64,000 bases of DNA from Oleiagrimonas sp. C23AA (GTDB taxonomy: Bacteria; Pseudomonadota; Gammaproteobacteria; Xanthomonadales; Rhodanobacteraceae): assembly GCF_011759385.1 (NCBI RefSeq), contig NZ_JAARLY010000008.1, positions 124,001 through 188,000 of the forward strand. The letters are read 5' to 3'. Below are positions 28,923 to 35,878 of this stretch, in pieces; positions within the stretch are counted from its first letter, which is position 1; each line of letters opens with the position of its first letter. The notes under the pieces were generated by a model. It did no database searches and had not been told where the DNA came from. It was given only the letters and a program-made list of their open reading frames with translations. Both the position numbers and the translations under genes were made by a program.

Positions 28923-29105
28923 ATGGAAATGAATAGCGCTGACGAAGGCTCGCAGGTTCGCCCTTTTGGTCGATTGATGGCAACTGAGGTGGCCCCTTAC
29001 GATTCGAGCTGTGAAAGTGGCAAGGCATTCATGTCACGTATTTCTGGCGGAAGCCCCCTGGATATTCCAGATATGGGCGGCATTGAATATTCAGAGCAGT
29101 ATTGA
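28923..29105 (+). CDS. putative graspetide (omega-ester RiPP) precursor peptide
   Basis: A 60-residue peptide just before an ATP-grasp ligase gene. AAGGAG lies 8 bases before the ATG at 28923, so translation is well supported. Residues 12-20 read VRPFGRLMA, which resembles the Pro-Phe-x-x-Arg helix in microviridin-type leaders that docks on the ligase. The C-terminal core (about 37-60) is FMSRISGGSPLDIPDMGGIE and then YSEQY. Ser38, Ser41, Ser44, Asp47 and Asp50 fall every third residue, followed by Glu55 and Glu58, an ordered set of hydroxyl donors then carboxyl acceptors. The microviridin TxKYPSD core is absent. Precursor role is inferred from size, position and composition. Confidence 0.75.
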   Translation: MEMNSADEGSQVRPFGRLMATEVAPYDSSCESGKAFMSRISGGSPLDIPDMGGIEYSEQY

Positions 29106-29147
29106 TTTTTTAAACAGAGGCTGTTGATGCTTTCTGTTTCTTTATGA

Positions 29148-29180
29148 GGGTCGCGCTGGGAAAGTGCGGCCCTTTTATTT
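29148..29180 (+). terminator. weak terminator/attenuator between precursor and ligase genes
   Basis: GGGTCGC pairs with GCGGCCC (one G-T pair) around an 11-nt loop, followed by TTTTATTT. Such a leaky stop between a RiPP precursor and its enzyme gene gives excess precursor over enzyme. Confidence 0.5.
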
Positions 29181-29197
29181 GAGCTTCCGGGGGACCC

Positions 29198-30289
29198 ATG
29201 ACTCAGCCGGTCATTTTTTTTTCCGAAAAATTTGATCCTCACGCCTCAGCCTTGGAGTGGGTGCTACGGAAAAGCGATGTTCCAACTATCGTCTCGGCAG
29301 ATATTATGAATATATACCCGCGGCTAAGTATTGAAGTCGATAGCTCGCATCAGCTGCTCCGGGCAGGGAAAAAGCATACGAAGGAGCTTGACGCGCGCTC
29401 CATATGGTTTCGTCGTCCCCAGAGACCTAATTTGGTCAACGGATATGAGCCAGATCGAGAGTTCATGGAAAAACAATGGTCAATTTTTCAAAAAAACATT
29501 TTTGATCTGTCGTGCAAAATTTCACCGGCACTTTGGGTCAACCGTCCTTCATCAGCAGCGAAAGCGGAAAGCAAGCTTGTTCAGCTACATGCTGCGAGGG
29601 AATTGGCTATCCCCTTCCCGGAAACCCTTGTTTCTAACCACTCAGAGGACGTGGCATCCATGATCAAGAGCTATGGGCGCGTGGTCCACAAGGTCTTTCA
29701 CCCTCATACTTGGCAGACCAAGAAAGGTGATAAGTGTCGCTCGGCTAGCGTCTCAATACTAGACGAGCATTCGGATCTCCCGGATGCCTCGATTGCAATG
29801 TGTCCGGGGATATTTCAGCGGTACATTGTTAAATCAAAAGATATACGTGTGACGGTGATTGGGAAAAGAATGTTCGCAGTGGCTATAAGCCGTGCCGTGG
29901 GTGATCCTCATGTAGATCCGAGGGAGCACATGAATGATTCTGATGTGATCATGGATCTCATAGACCTCCCTCTGGTATGGGAAAATCGAATAAAATGCCT
30001 AATGAATAGGCTGGGTCTTATATTTGGCTGTGTGGATCTGGTTGTTGATCGATCTGGGAGAATTTACTTTTTGGAAGTTAACCAGGCGGGTCAATTTCTT
30101 TTTATAGAAGATAGGTTAAAGCGTGTTCCTTTGTTGCGCTCCATGGCCGCGCTGCTTATTTCTGGCAGGGTAGATTATGAGCTGGATGTCTGTCGTAACT
30201 TGAGTTTATCTGACTATGATAGCTCTGGTGAGTATCAAGCAGCGTCAAATTATAATTTTAGTAAGTTGCCAAATGTAAGCTATGAGTAG
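29198..30289 (+). CDS. MvdC/MvdD-like ATP-grasp ligase (graspetide synthetase)
   Basis: An ATP-dependent carboxylate ligase expected to phosphorylate Asp/Glu side chains of the precursor and join them to Ser/Thr as esters. The 363-residue protein follows the MvdC/MvdD pattern. The N-terminal pre-ATP-grasp domain has SIWFRRP (68-74). The core has NRPSSAAKAESKLVQLHAARELAIPFPETLVSN, the ATP-contacting Lys165 in VVHKVFHPHTW, PGIFQRYIVKSKDIRVTVIG (203-222), and the metal site with Asp280, Glu293 and Asn295 in FGCVDLVV and YFLEVNQAGQF. GGGGGA precedes the ATG. Base composition is much lower in GC than neighbours (25 of 60 bases at 29281-29340), suggesting transfer. The stop overlaps the convergent AraC gene by 10 bp. 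Confidence 0.87.
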   Translation: MTQPVIFFSEKFDPHASALEWVLRKSDVPTIVSADIMNIYPRLSIEVDSSHQLLRAGKKHTKELDARSIWFRRPQRPNLVNGYEPDREFMEKQWSIFQKNIFDLSCKISPALWVNRPSSAAKAESKLVQLHAARELAIPFPETLVSNHSEDVASMIKSYGRVVHKVFHPHTWQTKKGDKCRSASVSILDEHSDLPDASIAMCPGIFQRYIVKSKDIRVTVIGKRMFAVAISRAVGDPHVDPREHMNDSDVIMDLIDLPLVWENRIKCLMNRLGLIFGCVDLVVDRSGRIYFLEVNQAGQFLFIEDRLKRVPLLRSMAALLISGRVDYELDVCRNLSLSDYDSSGEYQAASNYNFSKLPNVSYE

Positions 30290-31185
30290 GGAGGTCGTTG
30301 ACTGTGAGAGCTTTCTGACACTGTATGTCGCTTAGGCGGTGCTCCGAACATGCGCGTGTATTCGCGGCTGAATTGCGAGGCGCTCTCGTAGCCCACCTGG
30401 TTGGCGGCGGTCTCGGCATTGGTCTGGCCCGAGAGCATCAGCTCCCGTGCTTGAAGCAGCCGTAGCTGTTTCTGGTATTGCAGCGGGGTCATCGACGTGA
30501 GCGCCTTGAACTGGCGGTGGAAAGCCGAGGCGCTGAGCTTGGCCACGGCGGCGAGCTCCTCGATGCGCACCGGTTGGTCGTAGCGTTCGCGCAGCACGTG
30601 AATGGCGCGGACGATGCGTTGCGCGTGGCTGTTGCCCAGCACTACGTTCGCAAAGTCGCCGCCATGCGGGCCGGTGAGCAGCCAGTAGCAGATCTCGCGC
30701 ATGATCAGCGGCTGCACTACCGGTGCGGCCTGCGGTGTGTCCAGCAGCGCGACCAGGCGTCGGGCGCAATCGGCCAGGGCGCCGTCAAAATGGCTGACGA
30801 ACACGCCGTGGCGCGTGTTTCCCGTGGTGGTGGGAGGGCTTTCCAGTTGCTCCAGCACCTCGCGCATCAGGTTCATATCCAGACCGATGGCCAGGGCCAG
30901 GTAGGGCTCTTCCGGGCTGGCTTTCACCACGCTGCCCACGGAAGGCATTTCCACGCTGACCAGGAGCGCATCGCCCGGCCCGTAATGGTGGCGACGACCA
31001 CCGAACATGCTCCACTTGGCACCCTGCAGTACCAGGCACAACGCCGGCTTCATCAGCAGGTGCGAGGGCGGTTGGGCGTGCTCGGTGTGCATCACCACCA
31101 GACCCGGTACGTCGGTGAAGTAGGGGCTGGGTGTGGTTTGCGCGGCGACGTAGCGTCGGGTCAGGGCGAGCAGGGTATCGGCCAT
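30280..31185 (-). CDS. AraC-family transcriptional regulator
   Basis: A 301-residue regulator with an N-terminal AraC_N-type cupin domain (residues about 25-180: GLVVMHTEHAQPPSHLLMKPALCLVLQGAKWSMFGGRRHHYGPGD) and a C-terminal double helix-turn-helix (YDQPVRIEELAAVAKLSASAFHRQFKALTSMTPLQYQKQLRLLQAREL... VGYESASQFSREYTRMFGAPP). The ATG at 31185 was chosen over a TTG two codons upstream. It is divergent from the SDR gene at 31344, the usual arrangement for a regulator and its target. High-GC like the backbone, so not part of the RiPP cassette. Confidence 0.92.
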   Translation of the reverse strand: MADTLLALTRRYVAAQTTPSPYFTDVPGLVVMHTEHAQPPSHLLMKPALCLVLQGAKWSMFGGRRHHYGPGDALLVSVEMPSVGSVVKASPEEPYLALAIGLDMNLMREVLEQLESPPTTTGNTRHGVFVSHFDGALADCARRLVALLDTPQAAPVVQPLIMREICYWLLTGPHGGDFANVVLGNSHAQRIVRAIHVLRERYDQPVRIEELAAVAKLSASAFHRQFKALTSMTPLQYQKQLRLLQARELMLSGQTNAETAANQVGYESASQFSREYTRMFGAPPKRHTVSESSHSQRPPYS

Positions 31186-31343
31186 GGGCAAGATCCATCG
31201 GGCGTATCGGCATGGTACGGCGATTTGTGTGCCGCGAGTCGGAGCCAGGCAGGATCAGGCAAGAACGCGCGCGGTTCGGGCATTCAGATGGCGGCGGGGC
31301 ACGCTTAGGCTGGTGATTCCCGAGACGCCAGCTGGAGATTCCC

Positions 31344-32117
31344 ATGAGCACGAACATGAAAGAAACCCCGAAAATTGCCATTGTCACCGGCGGCAGCCGT
31401 GGCCTGGGTCGCAACACCGTGCTGAGCCTGGCACGTGATGGTGTGGCGAGCATCTTCACCTATCACAGTAACCGTGCCGAAGCCGAGGCCGTGGTAAAGC
31501 TGGCCGAGGAAGCCGGTGCCCGTGCACTGCCGTTGGCGCTGGATGTAAGCCAATCGGACAGCTTTGATGGTTTTGTTGCCCAGGTGCGCGAGGCGCTGAC
31601 CACGCTGGGTGCCGAACGGTTTGACTACCTGGTGAACAACGCCGGCACCTCGCACCACGCGCCGATTATCGAGGTGACCGAGGACGACCTGGATCATCTG
31701 TACCGGGTGCATTTCAAGGGAGTGTTCTTCCTCACCCAGAAGCTACTCCCGCTGATGAACGACGGCGGGCGCATTGTGAACGTGTCGTCGGGCCTGGCGC
31801 GATTCTCGTTCCCGGGCAGCGCGGCCTATGCCTCCATGAAGGGCGCGGTGGAAGTGCTGACGCGCTATCTGGCGCGCGAATTGGGCGAGCGGGGCATTAC
31901 CGCCAATACCGTGGCGCCAGGTGCCATCGAAACGGATTTCAGTGGCGGCATGGTGCGCGACAATCCTGATTTGAACCGCCAGATCGCGCAGGCCACCGCC
32001 TTGGGCCGCGCCGGCGTGCCGGACGATATCGGGCCGATGATCGTCGCGCTGCTCAGTGACGCCAATCGCTGGGTCAACGGCCAGCGCATCGAAGCCTCAG
32101 GTGGCATGCTGCTTTGA
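31344..32117 (+). CDS. SDR-family NAD(P)-dependent oxidoreductase
   Basis: A classical short-chain dehydrogenase of 257 residues. The Rossmann motif is TGGSRGLG at residues 15-22, followed by NNAGTSHHAP, the catalytic Ser in VNVSSGLARF, Tyr-x3-Lys in YASMKGAVEV and the C-terminal IEASGGMLL. FabG-like in length but with no fatty-acid context. GGAG lies 6 bases before the ATG. Probably the target of the divergent AraC regulator; substrate unknown. Its 3' end is duplicated downstream. Confidence 0.9.
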   Translation: MSTNMKETPKIAIVTGGSRGLGRNTVLSLARDGVASIFTYHSNRAEAEAVVKLAEEAGARALPLALDVSQSDSFDGFVAQVREALTTLGAERFDYLVNNAGTSHHAPIIEVTEDDLDHLYRVHFKGVFFLTQKLLPLMNDGGRIVNVSSGLARFSFPGSAAYASMKGAVEVLTRYLARELGERGITANTVAPGAIETDFSGGMVRDNPDLNRQIAQATALGRAGVPDDIGPMIVALLSDANRWVNGQRIEASGGMLL

Positions 32118-32220
32118 TGTGACGTTGTATGCGCGGGCGCGACTTGGCCGCCAGCGCCTGCACCGTTTCCCCTGCGAGCTGCTACCGAAGCAAGGCAGGA
32201 AAGGCGCGGCCACGTGTTTA

Positions 32221-32255
32221 CCCCCTCCCAGCCTCCCCCTGCGGGCAGGGGGAGG
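32221..32255. repeat. GC-rich palindromic intergenic element (copy after SDR)
   Basis: CCTCCCAGCCTCCCCCTGC followed by GGGCAGGGGGAGG, the same REP-like core as at 19970. Confidence 0.7.
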
Positions 32256-32307
32256 AGTGTGGTGCGATGGGGGGTATGGGCGTTATCGATTGATGATCGC
32301 CGCACGG

Positions 32308-32517
32308 CTCACTGACGCTGGTTAAAGGTCAGCGCATTGAAGCCTCGGGCGACATGCTGCTTTGATGTGACGTTGTATGCACAGGCGCGACTTGGCCGCT
32401 AGCTCCTTGCACCGTTTCCTCTGCGAGCTGCTACGGAGGCAAGGCAGGACAAGCGCGGCCAGGTGTTTACCCCCTCCCAGCCTCCCCCTGCTGGCAGGGG
32501 GAGGCTGGGAGGGGGGC
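32308..32517 (+). repeat. diverged duplicate of the SDR gene 3' end and downstream sequence
   Basis: This copies 32052-32255: CATGCTGCTTTGATGTGACG and GTTGTATGC, CGACTTGGCCGC, CACCGTTTCC, GCGAGCTGCTAC and GTGTTTACCCCCTCCCAGCC recur in order, offset by 248 bp at the SDR stop codon. The copy has changes that break the SDR reading frame (GGTTAAAGGTC), so it is not coding. Both copies end in the palindromic element. The whole interval 32118-32822 holds only repeats. Confidence 0.75.
32470..32517. repeat. GC-rich palindromic intergenic element (longest copy)
   Basis: CCCCTCCCAGCCTCCCCCTGC and its complement GCAGGGGGAGGCTGGGAGGGG around a 3-nt loop, a stem of about 20 bp. This is the most complete copy of the family in the window. 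Confidence 0.8.
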
Positions 32518-32742
32518 CTGGGTTCACTACTTGGCTTGCTTGCGTCGAGCGTCAGGCCCAGGGCGAGTGTTGGCTCCCCATTTCTATACGTATCAGCCGA
32601 ATCACGCGCTTGAATAGACGTTGGTTGTCCTTGGTTTCAGGCACACACCGGGCCTTAGGCTAAGGTAGGTTGCGCAACGCCACGGGCGCATGACCCTGCT
32701 TGGAATCGGGCCGTATCTGACATCGGCCACGCCAGCGTAACT

Positions 32743-32780
32743 GCCCCTCCCCCTGCTGGCAGGGGGAGGTTGGGAGGGGG
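32743..32780. repeat. GC-rich palindromic intergenic element (copy before yaiI)
   Basis: CCCCTCCCCCTGCTGGCAGG and GGGAGGTTGGGAGGGGG: same core hairpin as the other copies, 43 bp after the convergent yaiI-type gene's stop. Confidence 0.7.
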
Positions 32781-32822
32781 TGAGCTGCACAGTGATGTTT
32801 CATATCACCGAAGCTGGCGTGC

Positions 32823-33299
32823 CTACGCCTGACTTTGGGTACTGCGCAGCCAGCGGTCGAGCTGGGCGCCGAAGGCCTGGCGTTCGCGCGGGCCGAAGCT
32901 GGAGGGGCCGCCGGTGTCGACGCCAGAGCCGCGCAGCTCGTCCATGAAGTTGCGCATGCTCAGATGCGCGGCGATGTTGCCGGCATCGTAAAGCTGGCCC
33001 CGCGGGTTGAGTGCCTGCGCGCCGTTCTCGATCACCTTGGCCGCCAGCGGAATGTCCGCGGTGATCACCAGATCGCCGGCCACGGCGCGCTCGGCGATGG
33101 CATCGTCGGCCGCGTCAAAGCCACTGGCCACCTGCATGGCGGTGACGTGCTTGAGTGCGGGCACGCGTATGGGGCGGTTGGCCACCAGGGTGACGCACAC
33201 ACCGGTACGTTCGGCGGCCCGGAACAGCATGTCTTTCACCGGATTGGGGCAGGCATCGCCATCCACCCAGATGCGCGGCGCGGCAGTTGATTCGCTCAT
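32823..33299 (-). CDS. YaiI/YqxD family (DUF188) protein
   Basis: A 158-residue protein with the DUF188 PIN-like motifs: WVDGDACPNPVKDMLFRAAER near the N terminus, ITADIPLAAKVIENGAQALNPRG and the C-terminal GGPSSFGPRERQAFGAQLDRWL. The Asp residues in WVDGDACP and ITADIPLA would form the acidic site. Function is unproven; the fold suggests a nuclease. It is divergent from the cupin gene at 33364. Confidence 0.93.
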   Translation of the reverse strand: MSESTAAPRIWVDGDACPNPVKDMLFRAAERTGVCVTLVANRPIRVPALKHVTAMQVASGFDAADDAIAERAVAGDLVITADIPLAAKVIENGAQALNPRGQLYDAGNIAAHLSMRNFMDELRGSGVDTGGPSSFGPRERQAFGAQLDRWLRSTQSQA

Positions 33300-33363
33300 G
33301 GCCGGCAGTGTAGTGCAGGCGTGCTAGGGTGTGGGGGTCAACGCATGGACTCGGGGGAGATTC

Positions 33364-33774
33364 ATGAGCAACAACCATAGCCTGGATTTGATGGGCACCT
33401 ACGTGCGTCTGCGCAGCGATCTGAGCAGCGAGGCGTTACCGGTGGGCGACGATTTCTGGACGCGCCTGGGCCAGGGCGAGCTGGGCAGTTTCCATCACGA
33501 ATACCTGCTGTCCTGTCAGCATTACACACAAAGCTGGACGCACTGGGAAATGCATCCGGCGGGTGACGAAATTGTGTGCCTGCTGTCCGGACGCGTGGAA
33601 CTGGTGCTGGCTCAAGAAGACGGTGAGCGGTCGCACACGCTGGATCAGGCGGGAAGCTTCGTGGTGGTCCCTCGCGGCACCTGGCATACCGCGCGTCTGC
33701 AGGGGCCGGCGCAGATGCTGTTCATCACGCCCGGCGAGGGTACCCAGCACCGACCGGTGGCGCTGTCGGCTTAG
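33364..33774 (+). CDS. cupin-domain protein
   Basis: A 136-residue single-domain cupin. The first motif reads HWEMHPAGDEIVCLLSGRVELVL, the second PRGTWHTARLQGPAQMLFITPG. The two His and one Glu usually needed for metal are partly present (H, E and H visible). GGGGGAGA lies just before the ATG at 33364; 11 upstream codons are in frame but unlikely. The stop overlaps the convergent next gene by 4 bp. Substrate unknown. Confidence 0.85.
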   Translation: MSNNHSLDLMGTYVRLRSDLSSEALPVGDDFWTRLGQGELGSFHHEYLLSCQHYTQSWTHWEMHPAGDEIVCLLSGRVELVLAQEDGERSHTLDQAGSFVVVPRGTWHTARLQGPAQMLFITPGEGTQHRPVALSA

Positions 33775-34232
33775 GCGCCCCGGCTGAGTGTCGCCGAGGC
33801 CGAGGCAGGATCGTCAGCGTCCTCGCTGGCCTGGAATAGGCGTACCACGTACATGGCCGCGTCCGCCTGTGAGGCCGGCACCAGCACGCGTACACCACGC
33901 GTGGCATAGAACAGCAGCGAGTTGGTGTGCGCCAGGTGGGCATCGGCGATCACCGCGTCGATATCGGCCGCATGCAGGCGCTGCTGCACGGCGCGCGCGT
34001 CGGCGGGCGTGAAGCGACGCAGCAGCGGCACCAGCTCGTCCATCGGGTCGTCGTCCACATCGCCGTCCAGCAGGTCCTCGTCGCATAGTCCGTCATCGAC
34101 CAGGCCGCGACGGCAGGCTTCGCGCCGCACCCACTGGTGGGCGTGTTCATCGAGTTGGCCGGCACGCAGCTGTTCCAGTAGCGCCTGATCGGACAACTGG
34201 GCAACGTTCGGCGTAGTGGTGTCTTGCGCCAT
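33771..34232 (-). CDS. DUF2007-like protein of unknown function
   Basis: A 153-residue acidic protein. An N-terminal helical part (residues 10-75, with the Asp-rich stretch LDGDVDDDPMDELV) precedes a small alpha/beta domain (about 75-140: ADARAVQQRLHAADIDAVIADAHLAHTNSLLFYATRGVRVLVPASQADAA) that resembles DUF2007 'putative signal transducing' domains. AGGAGG lies 6 bases before the ATG at 34232. No membrane segment or signal peptide. Function unknown. Confidence 0.75.
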   Translation of the reverse strand: MAQDTTTPNVAQLSDQALLEQLRAGQLDEHAHQWVRREACRRGLVDDGLCDEDLLDGDVDDDPMDELVPLLRRFTPADARAVQQRLHAADIDAVIADAHLAHTNSLLFYATRGVRVLVPASQADAAMYVVRLFQASEDADDPASASATLSRGA

Positions 34233-34313
34233 CGGCAACCTCCTGGGACGGGCCTCACGGCTCGCAGCATACGCCGATGCCGAAAACGGGAAAGTTGCAG
34301 TGCAGCGAAGTCT

Positions 34314-35054
34314 TCAGCGAGTAATCGGGAGGCCGCGTAATTCGATGGTTTCCGGACCGATACGCAGCACTGAACCGTGGTCGTACCAGTCACCCAGCAC
34401 GATGCGCTGGGCCGCTTGGCCATCCAGCGTGAAGTCGTGCATGCCCGGGCGGTGCGTGTGGCCGTGGATCAGGCGAGTGACGCCGGCCTGGCGCATGGCC
34501 TGGCATACGGCATCGCGGTTGACGTCCATGATCGATTCCATCGACGCCATGCTGGCGCCGGTGTGCTCGCGGCTTTCGGCACGCGATTTGGCGGCGAAGG
34601 CGCGACGTGCCTCCAGCGGCATGGACAGCACCTGCTTTTTCCAGGCCTCGGTGCGCACTTCGGCGCGTACCTTCTGGTAGACCTCATCGTCGGTGCACAG
34701 CGTGTCACCGTGCATAAGCAGCGTGCGCGTGCCACCGACCTCATGCACGGTGCCGTCTTCCAGCAGCTGCATGCCGGCGCGCCGGGCGAAGTCCTGGCCC
34801 AGCAGGAAGTCGCGGTTGCCGTGCATGAAGTACACCGGTACGCCGCTGTCGGCCAGGCCGCGAGTGGCGGCGGCAATGCGTTGCGGCAGCTCGGCATCGT
34901 CGTCATCACCAATCCACGCTTCGACCAGATCGCCCAGTATGTAGAGCGCCTCGGCCGCGCGGACGTCGTCGCTGGCCATGAACTGCTCGAACAGGACGGT
35001 GATGTGCGGACGCTCGTCGTCCAGGTGCAGATCGGAAATGAAAAGCGTGGTCAT
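34314..35054 (-). CDS. lpxH: UDP-2,3-diacylglucosamine diphosphatase LpxH
   Basis: Lipid A synthesis enzyme that hydrolyses UDP-2,3-diacylglucosamine to lipid X and UMP at the inner membrane. The 246-residue calcineurin-like phosphoesterase shows ISDLHLDDERP (metal Asp and His), ILGDLVEAWIGDDD, MHGNRDFLLG, MHGDTLCTDD and LIHGHTHRPGMHDF. The ATG at 35054 starts MTTLFISDLHL as in the family. It follows the peptidyl-prolyl isomerase gene by 31 bp, an arrangement also seen for ppiB-lpxH in E. coli. Confidence 0.96.
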   Translation of the reverse strand: MTTLFISDLHLDDERPHITVLFEQFMASDDVRAAEALYILGDLVEAWIGDDDDAELPQRIAAATRGLADSGVPVYFMHGNRDFLLGQDFARRAGMQLLEDGTVHEVGGTRTLLMHGDTLCTDDEVYQKVRAEVRTEAWKKQVLSMPLEARRAFAAKSRAESREHTGASMASMESIMDVNRDAVCQAMRQAGVTRLIHGHTHRPGMHDFTLDGQAAQRIVLGDWYDHGSVLRIGPETIELRGLPITR

Positions 35055-35085
35055 GCGGCGGCTGTCTTGGTTTCCGTGGTGGGGA

Positions 35086-35808
35086 TCAGGATTTCTTCGA
35101 TGACTTGGCCGAGGCCGGTTTTTTGGGCTTGGCCGCCGAGGTCGAGCTGGCACTGGCAGCATCGTTGCTCTGCTCGCCGACCACGCTGGCGTTTTCGATC
35201 ACCGGCAGCGGTTGCGGCACGTCACCGGCGAATGGACCTTGAGCATGCGTGGGCAGGCCGGCGATCTTGTCGACCACATTCATGCCGGAAATCACCTTGC
35301 CGAACACCGTGTAACCCCAGGTCAGACCACTCTGGTTGCTGACGTAATCCAGGCGCCGGTTGTCGACCAGGTTGATGAAAAACTGCGAGGTGCCCGAGTC
35401 CGGATCGGCGCCGCGCGCCACGGCCACCGTACCACGCAGGTTGGAAAGGCCGTTGTCGGCTTCGGCGGGCACCGGCGGTCGCGTGCGCTTGGCCTGCAGG
35501 TTGCGTGTGTACAGCCCGCCCTGCAGCAGGTAGCCGGGAATCGAGCGATGGAACACCGTGCCGTCGTAGAAGCCATCCCGCACGTATTGCAGGAAGTTGG
35601 CCACGCTCTTGGGTGATTTGTCCGGGTAAAGCTCGATGACGATATCGCCCTGGCTGGTGTGCAGCTTTACTTCCGGATGCACGACCGGGCCGGCTTCGGC
35701 GCTACTGGAGGCGCTGGCGGGTGCCTGCTTGGTCGCCGTGCCCGACTGGGCCATCACGGCAAAGGGGGCGAGCAGCGACAGGGCGAAGACGGCAATCTTG
35801 TTGAGCAT
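35086..35808 (-). CDS. periplasmic cyclophilin-type peptidyl-prolyl cis-trans isomerase
   Basis: Folding catalyst of 240 residues. The signal peptide MLNKIAVFALSLLAPFAVMAQ is followed by an Ala/Ser linker, the cyclophilin domain (VKLHTSQGDIVIELYPDKSPKSVANFLQYVRDGFYDGTVFHRSIPGYLLQGG and the conserved SQFFINLVDN, residues about 50-205) and a Lys/Ala/Ser-rich tail of about 35 residues. The ATG at 35808 was chosen because the signal peptide begins there. The low-complexity basic tail is unusual and may bind envelope components. Confidence 0.92.
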   Translation of the reverse strand: MLNKIAVFALSLLAPFAVMAQSGTATKQAPASASSSAEAGPVVHPEVKLHTSQGDIVIELYPDKSPKSVANFLQYVRDGFYDGTVFHRSIPGYLLQGGLYTRNLQAKRTRPPVPAEADNGLSNLRGTVAVARGADPDSGTSQFFINLVDNRRLDYVSNQSGLTWGYTVFGKVISGMNVVDKIAGLPTHAQGPFAGDVPQPLPVIENASVVGEQSNDAASASSTSAAKPKKPASAKSSKKS

Positions 35809-35878
35809 GGGGTGCGGGCGGGCAGAGCGTGTGAGGTTTGATGATACGCAAGCACGGGCCATGCTGCGCGGAAAAAGA

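Noticed and set aside
30280-31185. AraC regulator as part of the graspetide cassette
   Set aside because: It is high-GC like the chromosome backbone, convergent with the ligase and divergently paired with the SDR gene, so it most likely controls the SDR gene.
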